Positions 24,610 to 33,891 of a stretch of 64,000 bases of DNA are shown in pieces; positions within the stretch are counted from its first letter, which is position 1; the number at the start of each line of letters is the position of its first letter. Source of the stretch: Serinicoccus hydrothermalis (GTDB lineage: Bacteria > Actinomycetota > Actinomycetes > Actinomycetales > Dermatophilaceae); NCBI RefSeq assembly GCF_001685415.1, contig NZ_CP014989.1:2294001-2358000 (forward strand), read 5' to 3'. The notes under the pieces were generated by a model. That model did not search any database. It saw nothing but the letters and a program-made list of their open reading frames with translations, and had not been told where the DNA came from. Both the position numbers and the translations under genes were made by a program.

Positions 24610-25086
24610 GTGCAGCCTCGCCCCGCCTCCGCCCCGGCGCCACGGCAGTCTGCACCGACCCGTTCCTGGTCACGAACACTCTTCATGCGCGTGCTGGCCC
24701 TTGTGGGGCTCCTGGTGACCCTTTCCTTCATGCGCGGTGTCGACGTCAGCGACCGATCGCCGACCCTGGCACCTGGCGCAGACGGACCACTCAGCGCGAC
24801 CAGCCACACGCTCGCCCTCGGCGACCACGGTCAGGTCGACAGCCATGGCGGGCCATCACGAGCCCACCATCAGCAGGGCCACGGCACGGAGCACACGCAC
24901 TGGGCGACGACCTGCCTCGCGGTCCTCTGCGCGGCGGCCGTGGTGGTCGCCCCTTTCCTGGCACGCCGGGGACATCCGCGCTGGACGCGGGGGCGCCCAC
25001 CGCAGGCGCGCACGCCGGAGGTGCCACCCCTTCTTCCGCCCCACGGGGCGGTATCGATCCATCAGCTCTGCGTCATGAGGGTCTAG
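24610..25086 (+). CDS. DUF6153-like small membrane protein with His-rich loop
   Basis: 158 aa, GTG start. One helix near residues 25-40 (RVLALVGLLVTLSFM) and another near 98-115 (WATTCLAVLCAAAVVVAPF) frame an extracytoplasmic loop rich in His (HGGPSRAHHQQGHGTEHTHW). The protein ends HQLCVMRV, a C-terminal signature I associate with DUF6153 proteins found next to DUF305 genes. It is probably co-transcribed with the DUF305 gene 72 bp downstream. The His loop suggests metal binding at the outer membrane face. Confidence 0.65.
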   Translation: MQPRPASAPAPRQSAPTRSWSRTLFMRVLALVGLLVTLSFMRGVDVSDRSPTLAPGADGPLSATSHTLALGDHGQVDSHGGPSRAHHQQGHGTEHTHWATTCLAVLCAAAVVVAPFLARRGHPRWTRGRPPQARTPEVPPLLPPHGAVSIHQLCVMRV

Positions 25087-25158
25087 GAGGCCACGCGCCG
25101 GGACTCTCCCCGGCACCGTCCTACCTCGTGAACCACCTTCGACGAAAGCAGAGCAGCA

Positions 25159-25755
25159 GTGAACCGCACCACCCGAATGTTGAGCATGCCCGCCATGGCC
25201 CTCGCGGCCCTCTTCACCATCTCCGCGTGCACCACGGAGACCGCGCAGGACCCGTCCTCATCGGCCGCGTCCGAGGAGCACAACGACGCCGACGTCCAGT
25301 TCGCTACCGAGATGATCCCCCACCACCAACAGGCGGTCGAGATGTCCGACATGGCCCTGGAGCAAGGCGGCACCGAGGTCAGGGAGCTCGCCGAGCGGAT
25401 CCAGGCGGCCCAGGCACCCGAGATCGAGACCATGACCGAGTGGCTGCAGGCCTGGGGCGAGGACGTGCCCGAGACGGACGGCCACGGCAGCATGGAAGGC
25501 ATGGACCACTCGCAGATGGAGGGCATGATGTCGCCCGAGGACATGGAGGACCTGGGCGGCGCGCAGGGCTCCCAGTTCGACACCATGTGGCTGGAGATGA
25601 TGATCGAGCACCACGACGGGGCCATCACCATGGCTCAGACCCAGGTCGCTGACGGTCTCGACCCCGAGGCCGTCGCACTGGCCGAGGACATCGCCGAGAG
25701 CCAGGAAGCAGAGATCGAGGAGATGGAGGCCCTCCTCCAGGGGTCGAACGGCTGA
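25159..25755 (+). CDS. DUF305 lipoprotein, copper-linked
   Basis: 198 aa, GTG start. Lipobox LFTISAC near residue 24. Two DUF305 repeats each carry the metal-like motif: EMIPHHQQAVEMSDMAL near residue 50 and EMMIEHHDGAITMAQTQ near residue 143. Between them is a Met/His/Glu segment (HGSMEGMDHSQMEGMMSP). DUF305 proteins are exported and often sit in copper-resistance loci, where the HH and M residues probably bind the metal. It converges on copA with a strong hairpin between. Confidence 0.88.
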   Translation: MNRTTRMLSMPAMALAALFTISACTTETAQDPSSSAASEEHNDADVQFATEMIPHHQQAVEMSDMALEQGGTEVRELAERIQAAQAPEIETMTEWLQAWGEDVPETDGHGSMEGMDHSQMEGMMSPEDMEDLGGAQGSQFDTMWLEMMIEHHDGAITMAQTQVADGLDPEAVALAEDIAESQEAEIEEMEALLQGSNG

Positions 25756-25767
25756 GCCAGGCCCGTG

Positions 25768-25799
25768 CTGCTGCTGCCCGCTCTCGCGGGCAGCAGCAG
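25768..25799. terminator. Bidirectional terminator
   Basis: CTGCTGCTGCCCGC-TCTC-GCGGGCAGCAGCAG is a perfect 14-bp stem with a four-base loop between the convergent DUF305 and copA genes. It should stop transcription from both sides. Confidence 0.85.
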
Positions 25800-25833
25800 G
25801 GCGGCAGGGCACGGACCACGTCACGGAGCGCGG

Positions 25834-28149
25834 TCAGGCGGTTGCGCGGGCGGAGGTGTCGCTGGTGGGAGCGGTGTGGTCGTCGGCCTTGGCCTGGAAG
25901 GCTCGTAGCCTCAGGCTGTTGGAGACCACGAACACCGACGAGAGCGCCATCGCGGCGCCGGCGAGCATCGGGTTCAAGAGCCCGAACGCGGCCAGCGGGA
26001 TCGCGGCGGTGTTGTAGGCGAAGGCCCAGAACAGGTTGGTCTTGATCGTGCGCAGGGTGCGCCGCGCGAGCCGGATCGCGTCGGCGGCGGCGCGCAGGTC
26101 GCCGCGTACCAGGGTGATGTCGGCGGCCTCGATCGCGACGTCTGTGCCCGTGCCCATGGCCAGGCCGAGGTCGGCCTGGGCCAGGGCGGGCGCGTCGTTG
26201 ACGCCGTCCCCGACCATCGCGACGACTTTGCCCTCGTCCTGGAGGCGGGCGACGACGTCGACCTTGTCCTTGGGCAGCACCTCGGCGATCACCTCGGTGA
26301 TGCCGACCTCGGCGGCGACCTGCTCGGCCACGGCCTGGTTGTCCCCGGTCAGCAGGACCGGCGTCAGGCCCAGGTCGGTGAACTGGCGGATGGCGTCGGC
26401 AGATGTGGGCTTGATCTGGTCGGAGACCACCAGCACGCCACGTGCGGCGCCGTCCCAGCCGACCACGATGGCGGTCTTGCCCTCGGCCTCGGCGGCCTGC
26501 TTCGCGGACCTCAGGTGCTCGTCGAGGTGCTGGGACCAGTCGGCCAGCAGCGACTCCCGGCCGGCGAGCACGGCGTGGCCGTCGACGACGCCCTGCACCC
26601 CCTTGCCCTCGATGTTCTCGAACGACTCCGGTGCGGGCAGGTCCCCGACCTCGGCGGTGGCGCCGGCGGCGATGGCCTGGGCGATGGGATGCTCGGAGTA
26701 GTCCTCCAGCCCACCGGCCAGGCGCAGCAACTCGGCCCGGTCCACGCCGCCGGCGGGGATGACATCGGTCAGGGTCATCTTGCCGGTGGTCACGGTCCCG
26801 GTCTTGTCCAGCACGATCGTGTCCACCCTGCGGGTGGACTCCAGCACCTCCGGGCCCTTGATGAGAACCCCCATCTGGGCGCCGCGACCGGTGCCGACCA
26901 GCAGCGCGGTCGGTGTCGCCAGCCCCAGGGCGCAGGGGCAGGCGATGATCAGCACCGCCACCGCGGCGGTGAACCCCGCGGACACCGGGAACCCCGCCCC
27001 GACCCAGGCACCGAGGGCGGCGACGGCGATCGCGATCGCGATCGGCACGAACACCCCGGAGACCCGGTCCGCCAGGCGTTGGATCTCGGCCTTGCCCGAC
27101 TGGGCGTCCTCGACGAGCTTGGCCATCTGCGCCAGCTGGGTGTCCGAACCCACCCGGGTCGCCGTGACGACGAGGCGTCCGCCGGCGTTCACGGTCGCGC
27201 CGGTGACGTGGTCGCCCTCACCGACCTCGACGGGCACGGACTCGCCGGTGAGCATGGACGCGTCGATCGCGCTCGAGCCGGAGGAGATGGTGCCGTCGGT
27301 GGCGATCTTCTCACCCGGTCGGACGACGAACTGGTCCCCGACGCTCAGCTCCTCGATGGAGATCCGCTCCTCCTTCCCGCCGCGGAGGACGGACACTTCT
27401 TTCACGCCGAGCTCGAGCAGCGCACGCAGGGCTGCTCCGGCGCGGCGCTTGGAGCGCTTCTCGAAGTAGCGGCCGAGCAGGATGAAGGTGATCACCCCGG
27501 CAGCGACCTCCAGGTAGATGTGCCCGAGGCCGTCGGAGCGGGAGATGGTGAGCTCGAACGGGTGGACCACGCCGCGGTCACCCGCGGTGCCGAAGAACAG
27601 CGCGATGATCGACCAGATCATCGCCGCGCCGGTACCCACGGAGATGAGGGTGTCCATCGTGGCGGTACCGTGGCGCAGGTTCGTCCAGGCTGCCCGGTGG
27701 AACGGCCACCCCGCCCAGACCACCACAGGTGCCGCCAGGGCCAGGGAGGCGAAGCCCCAGTAGTCGAACTGCAACGCCGGGATCATCGCCATCGCGATCA
27801 CCGGCACCGCGAGCACGGTCGAGCCGATGAGCCGCTGACGGGTGGTGCGCAGTTCGGCGTCCTCACGGGACTCGCCCTCATCCCCGTCGCCAAGCGCGGG
27901 GGTGCCCTGGGGGGTGGGGAGCTCGGCCGTGTATCCGGTCTTCTCCACCTCGGCGATCAGCAGCTGCGGGTCGTAGCCCTCCGGGGCGGTGACGCTCGCC
28001 TTCTCGGTCGCGTAGTTCACGCTCGCGGTGATGCCGTCGAGCTTGTTCAGCTTCCTCTCGACCCGGTTCGCGCACGACGCGCAGGTCATGCCGCCGATCT
28101 GCAGTTCGACGCCGGCCAGGTTGGTGCCGGTGGACTGGTCAGTGCTCAT
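25834..28149 (-). CDS. copA: Copper-exporting P1B-1 ATPase
   Basis: 771 aa. The N-terminal HMA domain has GMTCASC (Cys 23 and 26). The transmembrane copper site CPC is at residues 404-406 ([12 protein letters not shown]). The phosphorylated Asp is in DKTGT at residue 448, and [10 protein letters not shown] marks the hinge. The last helices contain [12 protein letters not shown] and [14 protein letters not shown], whose YN and MxxSS pattern assigns the Cu(I) subgroup. It exports cytoplasmic Cu(I) using ATP. Its start overlaps the upstream secreted-protein gene by 11 bases, and copZ lies upstream in the same operon. Control is probably from the operator at 29,389. Confidence 0.95.
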   Translation of the reverse strand: MSTDQSTGTNLAGVELQIGGMTCASCANRVERKLNKLDGITASVNYATEKASVTAPEGYDPQLLIAEVEKTGYTAELPTPQGTPALGDGDEGESREDAELRTTRQRLIGSTVLAVPVIAMAMIPALQFDYWGFASLALAAPVVVWAGWPFHRAAWTNLRHGTATMDTLISVGTGAAMIWSIIALFFGTAGDRGVVHPFELTISRSDGLGHIYLEVAAGVITFILLGRYFEKRSKRRAGAALRALLELGVKEVSVLRGGKEERISIEELSVGDQFVVRPGEKIATDGTISSGSSAIDASMLTGESVPVEVGEGDHVTGATVNAGGRLVVTATRVGSDTQLAQMAKLVEDAQSGKAEIQRLADRVSGVFVPIAIAIAVAALGAWVGAGFPVSAGFTAAVAVLIIACPCALGLATPTALLVGTGRGAQMGVLIKGPEVLESTRRVDTIVLDKTGTVTTGKMTLTDVIPAGGVDRAELLRLAGGLEDYSEHPIAQAIAAGATAEVGDLPAPESFENIEGKGVQGVVDGHAVLAGRESLLADWSQHLDEHLRSAKQAAEAEGKTAIVVGWDGAARGVLVVSDQIKPTSADAIRQFTDLGLTPVLLTGDNQAVAEQVAAEVGITEVIAEVLPKDKVDVVARLQDEGKVVAMVGDGVNDAPALAQADLGLAMGTGTDVAIEAADITLVRGDLRAAADAIRLARRTLRTIKTNLFWAFAYNTAAIPLAAFGLLNPMLAGAAMALSSVFVVSNSLRLRAFQAKADDHTAPTSDTSARATA

Positions 28150-29134
28150 GGTCCTCTCCGTCCTCGTGCTCGTCCTCGTCCGGCCCGTCGTCGGTGCTCA
28201 TCGAGCCGCCTTCACCGGTGCCGGCGGTGTCGAGCACCAGCGGCGCGGTGTGCACCTGCCCGTCGACCTGGAAGTCCAGGAACAGCAGGTAGCGCCCCGG
28301 TGTGGGGGCGATGGCCTCGAACACGATGTCCGGTTCCGACGTCTGCCCGGCGGTAGGTGCGTCGCCGTGGGGGTGGACGTGCAGGTAGGCCAGGTCCCCG
28401 TCGCGTAGCGCGACCAGGTGCCCGAACGCGCCCAGGTACGGCTCCAGTACGGTGACCGGCTCCCCGTCGCGGGTGATGGTCATGGTCAGTGCCGAGGACT
28501 CGCCCGCGGCGAGGTCACCGGCCACCGCGACGTCGAAGCCGTCCACGGTGGTCTCCGCGGTCGGCTCGGCCGCCACGGCCGCGTAGTCGCCGGGCACCTG
28601 CACCGTGGTCGAGAGCGTGACGCCCTCCCCGGTCTGGCCGGGCACGAAGTCCGCGAACACCCGGTAGCTGCCGGCCGCGTCCCACTGCCACGGGATCGAC
28701 CACGTGCCATCGGCGTCCATCTCGGGGTGCACGTGGCGGAACTGCTGCCCGTCGGCGCGCACGACGATCAGGTGCAGCTCCTTCTCGTGCTCGGTCTCGA
28801 AGTCGGTCACCGCCTGGCCGTCGGGCCCGGTGATCGTCAGCGACAACTCACCGTCGGTGCCGATCTGGGGCGGGGCGCCCAGGTCGGTGAGCTGGTATCC
28901 GTCCTGTGCCACGCCCAGCCCCAGCGACGATGCGCCCGCGTCGTGGCCGGCGTGTCCGCCCTGCCCGTTCATGTCCTCTCCTTCCCCGTCGTTGTGGGCG
29001 GCGTGCTCGCCGCTGTCTTCTGCCCAGGCCTGCACGACGCTCTCGGGGACGACCGCGCCCGCCGTGGCGAACGCCACGACAAACACGGTCGCGAGCCCGG
29101 CGCCGTACAGGCCGAGTCGCGCAGGCGCGTTCAT
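28139..29134 (-). CDS. Exported His-rich copper-operon protein
   Basis: 331 aa. The N-terminal helix ([20 protein letters not shown]) is a signal or anchor. A His/Asp/Gly-rich stretch follows ([21 protein letters not shown]). Two similar beta-sandwich halves then appear, each with a metal-like motif: [13 protein letters not shown] near residue 125 and [11 protein letters not shown] near residue 248. The tail is acidic and ends EDGEDHEH. Proteins of this kind lie between copZ and copA in actinobacteria. The HVHP motifs probably bind copper at the outer membrane face. Translationally coupled to copA and one base from copZ. Confidence 0.7.
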   Translation of the reverse strand: MNAPARLGLYGAGLATVFVVAFATAGAVVPESVVQAWAEDSGEHAAHNDGEGEDMNGQGGHAGHDAGASSLGLGVAQDGYQLTDLGAPPQIGTDGELSLTITGPDGQAVTDFETEHEKELHLIVVRADGQQFRHVHPEMDADGTWSIPWQWDAAGSYRVFADFVPGQTGEGVTLSTTVQVPGDYAAVAAEPTAETTVDGFDVAVAGDLAAGESSALTMTITRDGEPVTVLEPYLGAFGHLVALRDGDLAYLHVHPHGDAPTAGQTSEPDIVFEAIAPTPGRYLLFLDFQVDGQVHTAPLVLDTAGTGEGGSMSTDDGPDEDEHEDGEDHEH

Positions 29135-29135
29135 C

Positions 29136-29348
29136 TCAGCCCCTGATCGCGGCGTAGCCGGCCTCGTCGACGGCCGCGATCACCGCTGCGTCGTCGACCG
29201 GCTGCTCACTGGTCACGGTCAGCTGTCCGCTCTGGGCACTGACCTCGATGCCGGTGACGCCCGGGACCTGCGAGACCTCGGCTCGCACTGATTCCTCGCA
29301 GTGTCCGCAGGTCATCCCGGTCACCTGGTACTCGGTCGTGGTTCCCAT
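29136..29348 (-). CDS. copZ: Copper chaperone CopZ
   Basis: 70 aa, a single HMA domain with GMTCGHC (Cys near 13 and 16) and the expected beta-alpha-beta-beta-alpha-beta pattern (ESVRAEVSQVPGVTGIEV). It carries Cu(I) to CopA. It is the first gene of the operon behind the 29,389 operator, separated by about 40 bases that would hold the ribosome site (GGAGTTCG-like). Length and motif are standard. Confidence 0.93.
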   Translation of the reverse strand: MGTTTEYQVTGMTCGHCEESVRAEVSQVPGVTGIEVSAQSGQLTVTSEQPVDDAAVIAAVDEAGYAAIRG

Positions 29349-29388
29349 GATCTTCGAACTCCTTCGGTGCTGTTGACTTGAGCAAGAC

Positions 29389-29407
29389 TATACCCCAGGG
29401 GGGTATA
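29389..29407 (-). promoter_or_regulatory. CsoR-type operator upstream of copZ
   Basis: TATACCCC-AGG-GGGGTATA, containing ATACCC-CAGGG-GGGTAT with the same 6-5-6 geometry as the sites at 13,981 and 63,262. It lies 41 bases upstream of the copZ start, where a copper-sensing repressor would block the promoter. Confidence 0.75.
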
Positions 29408-29451
29408 AGAATGAGCCAGTAGGCCGCTGCCTCGGTGACCCTTGGCGTGGC

Positions 29452-30852
29452 TCAGGTGGTTCTTTGGGGCTTGGGGATCGCGATGCCGGAGACGACCGCA
29501 GCAATGATGGCGGCTGCGGCGGCGAACCCGAACGCCTGCTGGAAGCCGGACTCGCCGCCTCCTGCCGCGAGACTGATTGCGGCGAGGCTGGACACGGTGG
29601 CGACGCCGAGCGAGGCACCGAACTCGTGGAAGGTGCTCAGCAGGCCCGAGGCGATGCCGGCGTCCTCCGGGCCGATCTGCCCCAACGCGGTGGCGGAGGC
29701 GACGACGAAGAGTGCGCCAATGCCGAAGGCGGCGAAGCTGACGCCGGCCGTGGTCGCGGCCGTGGTGGGCCACATGGCCGGGACCGCGAGGCCGACCGCA
29801 GCGACGGCCATCCCGAAGATGCCGAGAGCGCGTGCGCCGAGTCGGCCAACGAGGCGGCCACCGAGATTGGCTCCGGTCATGGTGGCTGCGGCGATCGGTA
29901 GGAAGAGTAGGCCCGTGGCCAGGGGTCCATGGCCCGCGTACTGCTGGAAGTAGAAGGTGCCGAGGAAGAACACTGCGACCATCAGGGCGGTGGCGATCAT
30001 GATGACGAACACGCCGGCTCCTACAGGCCGTCGAACCAGCAGGCCGAGGTCCATCAGCGGCGAGGCGGCAGTCTTCTGGCGCCACCCGAACAGCAGATAG
30101 AGCGCGATCGCGGAACCAGCTGCGATGAGCGTGTTTCCACTGGCCCACCCGCCCTCCCCGGCGATCGTCAGAGCGTAGATCGCCGACCCGGTCGCTGCCG
30201 TGACCAGCAGCGCTCCGAGGATGTCGAGCGCGGCTCGACGCCCCAGTGCCGGGGGCAGGGGTGGCAGGACTCGCAGCAGTCCGAACAGCACGACCAGGCC
30301 GACCGGGATGTTGATGAAGAACACCCACGGCCACCCCGGCCCTGCGGTGATCAGGCCACCCAGCAGCACACCGACCGCGGCGCCCCCGCCACCGAGCGCG
30401 GACCAGATGCCCAGCGCGCGGTTGCGCTCGTCGCCGGCAAACAGGCGCACCACGACCGACAGGGCGGCCGGAGAGAGCATCGCCGCTCCCAGGCCCTGGA
30501 CGACACGGCCCGTCAGCAGGATCGTCCCGCTCTCCGCGAGACCGGCCAACAGCGAGCCCGCGGTGAAGGCGAACAACCCCGCGCAGACGATCGGCCTGGA
30601 CCCGAACAGGTCCGCGCTACGCCCACCCAGGAGCATCAGCCCACCGAAGGTGAGGGTGTAGGCCGCAACCACCCAGGTCACCGCCTCACGCGACAGGTCC
30701 AGGTCGGCGGCCATCTGCGGCAGGGCGACCGCCACCACGGTCACGTCCAGGATCAGCATGAACTGTGCGGCTCCCAGGAGCGCCAGAGCCAGCCATCGGC
30801 GTGGGTGGGCATTCGCGATCTCCGGAGGTGGGGATGAAGTAGCGGCAGTCAT
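29452..30852 (-). CDS. DHA2-type MFS multidrug efflux transporter
   Basis: 466 aa with about 13-14 helices. The N-terminal motif FMLILDVTVVAVALPQM is the drug:H+ antiporter-2 signature in TM1. LGGRSADLFGSRP is motif A, and ALGGGGAAVGVLLGGLI is motif C of antiporters. It should export drugs or organic cations by proton exchange. It is divergent from a TetR gene with an inverted repeat between, the usual repressor-pump arrangement. No metal-binding feature is visible, so the copper genes next door may be only neighbours. Confidence 0.85.
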   Translation of the reverse strand: MTAATSSPPPEIANAHPRRWLALALLGAAQFMLILDVTVVAVALPQMAADLDLSREAVTWVVAAYTLTFGGLMLLGGRSADLFGSRPIVCAGLFAFTAGSLLAGLAESGTILLTGRVVQGLGAAMLSPAALSVVVRLFAGDERNRALGIWSALGGGGAAVGVLLGGLITAGPGWPWVFFINIPVGLVVLFGLLRVLPPLPPALGRRAALDILGALLVTAATGSAIYALTIAGEGGWASGNTLIAAGSAIALYLLFGWRQKTAASPLMDLGLLVRRPVGAGVFVIMIATALMVAVFFLGTFYFQQYAGHGPLATGLLFLPIAAATMTGANLGGRLVGRLGARALGIFGMAVAAVGLAVPAMWPTTAATTAGVSFAAFGIGALFVVASATALGQIGPEDAGIASGLLSTFHEFGASLGVATVSSLAAISLAAGGGESGFQQAFGFAAAAAIIAAVVSGIAIPKPQRTT

Positions 30853-30875
30853 CGTGCTCCTAACTCAAGCAGTTG

Positions 30876-30909
30876 TGTACGAGATGAAGAGGCTACACTA
30901 TCTCGAACA
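30876..30909. promoter_or_regulatory. Probable TetR operator between MFS and tetR genes
   Basis: TGTACGAGAT and ATCTCGAACA form an inverted repeat (9 of 10 positions match) with a 14-base spacer, in the 83-bp region between the divergent starts. The region is A/T-rich relative to the window and should hold both promoters. Confidence 0.55.
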
Positions 30910-30935
30910 GTCCAATACGACTTGTGAGGTGATCA

Positions 30936-31580
30936 GTGGCTCCCGGTAAGGACGTGTCCGCCAAGCGGGCCCGGAAGGTGCAGGCGTCGACGAGTCGTGC
31001 GGCGAACCGGCGCGCGGACGCTCAGCGCAACCGCGCCAAGATGCTGGCTGCGACCGCCACGGCCATCCGTCAGGACCCGGACGCCTCGGTCGCCGACATC
31101 GCCGCTGAGGCCGGCGTCGGGCGCATGACGTTGTACGGCCACTTTCAGAACCGTGCTGAGTTGATCGACGCAGCCCTTGCTGAGAGCTTGAAACATGGCG
31201 AGGAGGTGCTTAGCGGCGTTTCCCTCGACGGTGAGCCATCCGAGGCGTTCCGCCGGCTCGTCGCCGCGAGCTGCATGCTGGTCGACCATTCCCGAGCCCT
31301 TCTCACGGCAGCGCAGAAGGAGCTTCCCGCCGCGCGCATCCGCGAGTTGCACGAGAAGGCAGAGGCTCGGATGCGGGGCCTGTTGCTCCGTGGCCAGAGC
31401 GAGGGCGCCTTCCGAAGCGACCTCCCCGTGACTTGGCTCCTGGCCACGACTCACGTCGTCATGAACGGCGCAGCAGAAGAGGTCCGCGCCGGACGTCTCG
31501 ACCCCGACGATGCACCGCGGTTCATCGAGGCGATCTTGCTCCCCGCCTTCACCGCCAGAGGCGCAACGCATGGTGCCTGA
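30936..31580 (+). CDS. TetR-family transcriptional regulator
   Basis: 214 aa, GTG start. After a basic 30-residue leader, the helix-turn-helix reads ASVADIAAEAGVGRMTLYGHF, a clear TetR recognition helix. The C-terminal half is helical with LAAAQ-type segments (LLTAAQKELPAARIREL) forming the ligand and dimer domain. It most likely represses the divergent MFS pump and itself, and is released by a pump substrate. Confidence 0.88.
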   Translation: MAPGKDVSAKRARKVQASTSRAANRRADAQRNRAKMLAATATAIRQDPDASVADIAAEAGVGRMTLYGHFQNRAELIDAALAESLKHGEEVLSGVSLDGEPSEAFRRLVAASCMLVDHSRALLTAAQKELPAARIRELHEKAEARMRGLLLRGQSEGAFRSDLPVTWLLATTHVVMNGAAEEVRAGRLDPDDAPRFIEAILLPAFTARGATHGA

Positions 31581-31597
31581 GCCTCACCCAGTGGCGC

Positions 31598-31602
31598 CTA
31601 AG
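31598..31602. repeat. CTAAG flank (inner right)
   Basis: CTAAG immediately before the right IS copy, identical to the three other IS flanks. This shows either target preference for CTAAG or two duplication pairs. Confidence 0.7.
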
Positions 31603-31783
31603 CCTCGATCCACCGACAGACGTCGTTGAGTGGGGCGTTGCCGACCGCGTAGGCGATTCTGGGGAGCGGGCGTAGGAGATCTCCCGACCTCGCTGTCGGG
31701 GTGTTCCACGTGCAGGTTTCCTGGGGTTGCTGTCGACGGCGCTCGAAAACTGGACGGTTTCGGCGGTCGAAGAGTGGACGGTC

Positions 31784-32587
31784 TCAGTCTAGGGATTCTT
31801 GTTCGGCCTTGATGCTGGGCAGGGTCTCGACGCCGCGGTCGCGTAGCCGGTAGGAGGCGCCTTTGAGGGCGATGACGTCGGCGTGGTGGACGATGCGGTC
31901 GATCATCGCGGCCGCGACGACCTGGTCACCGAAGACGCCTGCCCAGGAGCTGAACGGCAGGTTCGACGTCAGGATCAGCGAGGCGTGCTCGTAGCGGGAT
32001 GAGACGAGCTGGAAGAAGAGGTTGGCCGCGTCCTGTTCGAAGGGCAGGTAGCCGACCTCGTCGACGATGATCAGCCCGTAGCGGCGTAGCCGGGTCAGCT
32101 CGGCGGCGAGGCGGCCGCGGTCGTGGGCCTCGGTCAGGCGGGTGACCCAGTCGGTGGCGGTCGCGAACAGGACCCGGTGCCCTTGCCGGGCGGCGGCGAC
32201 GCCCAGGGCGGTGGCCAGGTGGGTCTTACCGGTGCCCGGTGGGCCGAGGAGGACGACGTTGCGGTGCCCGGCCAGGTAGGCCCCGGACGCCAGCGCCTGG
32301 ACGGGGGTGCGGGCGCCGGGTTGGTGGTCGAAGTCGAAGTCGTCCAGGGTCTTGAGCGCGCCGAACCCGGCCGCGCGGATCCGTAGTCGGGCTCCGGAGG
32401 CGTTGCGGGCGGCGACCTCGCGTTCCAGGACTGCGGCCAGGTAGTCCTCGTGGGTCCACCCGGTGTCGCGGGCGTGGTCGGCCAGGCGGGCGGCGGCCTC
32501 GGTGATCCGGGGCGCTTTCAGCGCGGCGGCCAGGTGGGTGATCTGCTTGAGCGACTCGGTCCCGGCGGAGTTCGGCTTGCGGCTCAT
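31784..32587 (-). CDS. istB: IS21 helper ATPase IstB
   Basis: 267 aa. AAA+ ATPase with Walker A GPPGTGKTH near residue 107 and Walker B LIIVDEVGYLP near residue 165, followed by LTSNLPFSSW. IstB assembles on target DNA and stimulates the IstA transposase. Its start overlaps the istA stop by four bases, the usual coupling. It is full-length and probably functional. Confidence 0.93.
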   Translation of the reverse strand: MSRKPNSAGTESLKQITHLAAALKAPRITEAAARLADHARDTGWTHEDYLAAVLEREVAARNASGARLRIRAAGFGALKTLDDFDFDHQPGARTPVQALASGAYLAGHRNVVLLGPPGTGKTHLATALGVAAARQGHRVLFATATDWVTRLTEAHDRGRLAAELTRLRRYGLIIVDEVGYLPFEQDAANLFFQLVSSRYEHASLILTSNLPFSSWAGVFGDQVVAAAMIDRIVHHADVIALKGASYRLRDRGVETLPSIKAEQESLD

Positions 32588-33798
32588 CGCGACTCCAGCT
32601 CGCCGGCGTCGATCCCGAACGCCTTGTCGTAGTCGGCCAGGTCCCGGACCAGCTCGTCGGCCTCGGGACGAGTCCTGGGGTGCTGGTAGGCGTGCCGCAA
32701 CGCCGCGGCGGCGGTGACGTGGGCGGGGTCGGTGACGGTCATGCTCCGGGCCCAGCGGCGCGGGTGCTCGGCCACCAGCTGTCCACCGTGCCGGACGCGG
32801 ACGACGTCGAGGTCGGCGGCCACGTCGACCCGGGCGCCGATCGCGCGCGGGTGCACGGAGTAGTCGTTGGTGTCGACGCGCACGTAGTAGTCCCGGCCCA
32901 GGCGCACGTGGTTGCGCCAGCCCAGGTGCAGCAACGCCGGCGGCAACGGCAGCATCGCCTCGGTGTCCGCCGCGAGCAGGTCCACCGGGCGGGCCTTGGT
33001 CGTGCGCACCACCCGGGCGTTCGCGCCTGTCAGCCATTCGGTGAACTGGGCGTTGAAGTCGGCCGGGGAGGCGAAGTGGCGCCCGGGCATGAAAGAGGTC
33101 TCGAAGAAGCGGTTGCGGCGTTCCACGATGCCCTTAGACTCCGGATCCCGCGGCGGCAGCAGCACCACCCTCGTGGCCAGCGTCCCAGCGAACACCGCGA
33201 CCGGTTCGGTCAGCTTGCCCCGCCCGATGCCGGGCTCGTTGTCCCAGATCAGCCGGCGCGGCACCCGACCCAGCTCACTGAGCAGGTCCCACGTGCCGAG
33301 CAACAGGTCCGGTGTCTTGCGGGTCGGCAGCATCCGGCCCACCGTGAACCTCGAGTACCCGCACGTCATGACCAGCACCGGCAACAGGGCCCGTGAGCCG
33401 TCCTCGAGCAGGATCTTGCGTGGAGGGAACCACAGGTCGCACTGCGCCACGTCCCCGGCCGTCCAGGTGAGCCGGTCGGCCGGGTCGATCGGGCGGTGGT
33501 CGGCCCGGAGCCGCTTGACGTTGTCGCGGAACCAGCGGATCGAGCCGGTCCACCCCACCCGCTCGGCCAGCACCGTCGCCGGCATGTCCGGCGTCTGCTC
33601 CAAGAGCAACCGCACCCTCGCCTCGTACGGCGTGAACGACGTCGGACCCGCTCTTCGCTCGTACCTCGGTGGCCCCTGCGAGGCGATGGCGTTGATGACC
33701 GTCGTCCTCGAGATGCCCAACCTCCTGGCGATCCTGGCCTTCGGCACACCGTCGGCGGCCAGCCTCCTGATCAGCGCCCAGTCCTCCATGGTGATCAC
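32584..33798 (-). CDS. istA: IS21 transposase IstA
   Basis: 404 aa. The N-terminal helix-turn-helix (AADGVPKARIARRLGISRTT) binds the terminal repeats. The DDE integrase core follows, with Asp in AGDVAQCDLWFPP, Asp in LIWDNEPGIG and Glu in PESKGIVERRNRFFE. The C-terminal part has the usual DYYVRVDTNDYSVHP beta domain. No frameshift is seen. Confidence 0.93.
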   Translation of the reverse strand: MITMEDWALIRRLAADGVPKARIARRLGISRTTVINAIASQGPPRYERRAGPTSFTPYEARVRLLLEQTPDMPATVLAERVGWTGSIRWFRDNVKRLRADHRPIDPADRLTWTAGDVAQCDLWFPPRKILLEDGSRALLPVLVMTCGYSRFTVGRMLPTRKTPDLLLGTWDLLSELGRVPRRLIWDNEPGIGRGKLTEPVAVFAGTLATRVVLLPPRDPESKGIVERRNRFFETSFMPGRHFASPADFNAQFTEWLTGANARVVRTTKARPVDLLAADTEAMLPLPPALLHLGWRNHVRLGRDYYVRVDTNDYSVHPRAIGARVDVAADLDVVRVRHGGQLVAEHPRRWARSMTVTDPAHVTAAAALRHAYQHPRTRPEADELVRDLADYDKAFGIDAGELESR

Positions 33799-33891
33799 AC
33801 TCCAATCGTTGGCGGAGTGTCCACTTTTCGAGCGCCGCTACTGTCTACTTTTCAAGCGCCGCCGACAGTTGCGCCGTCGCCGGCTGAGCGG

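Larger units (their letters stand above)
31731..33867 (-). mobile_element. IS21-family insertion sequence nested in the IS1380 copy
   Basis: 2,137 bp with TG...CA ends. GTTGC lies on both sides (31,726-31,730 and 33,868-33,872) as a 5-bp duplication, and the intact sequence is visible at 10,662-10,666 in the left copy. Ends carry repeated GCGCTCGAAAA/GCGCTTGAAAA motifs typical of IS21 transposase sites. Confidence 0.92.
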
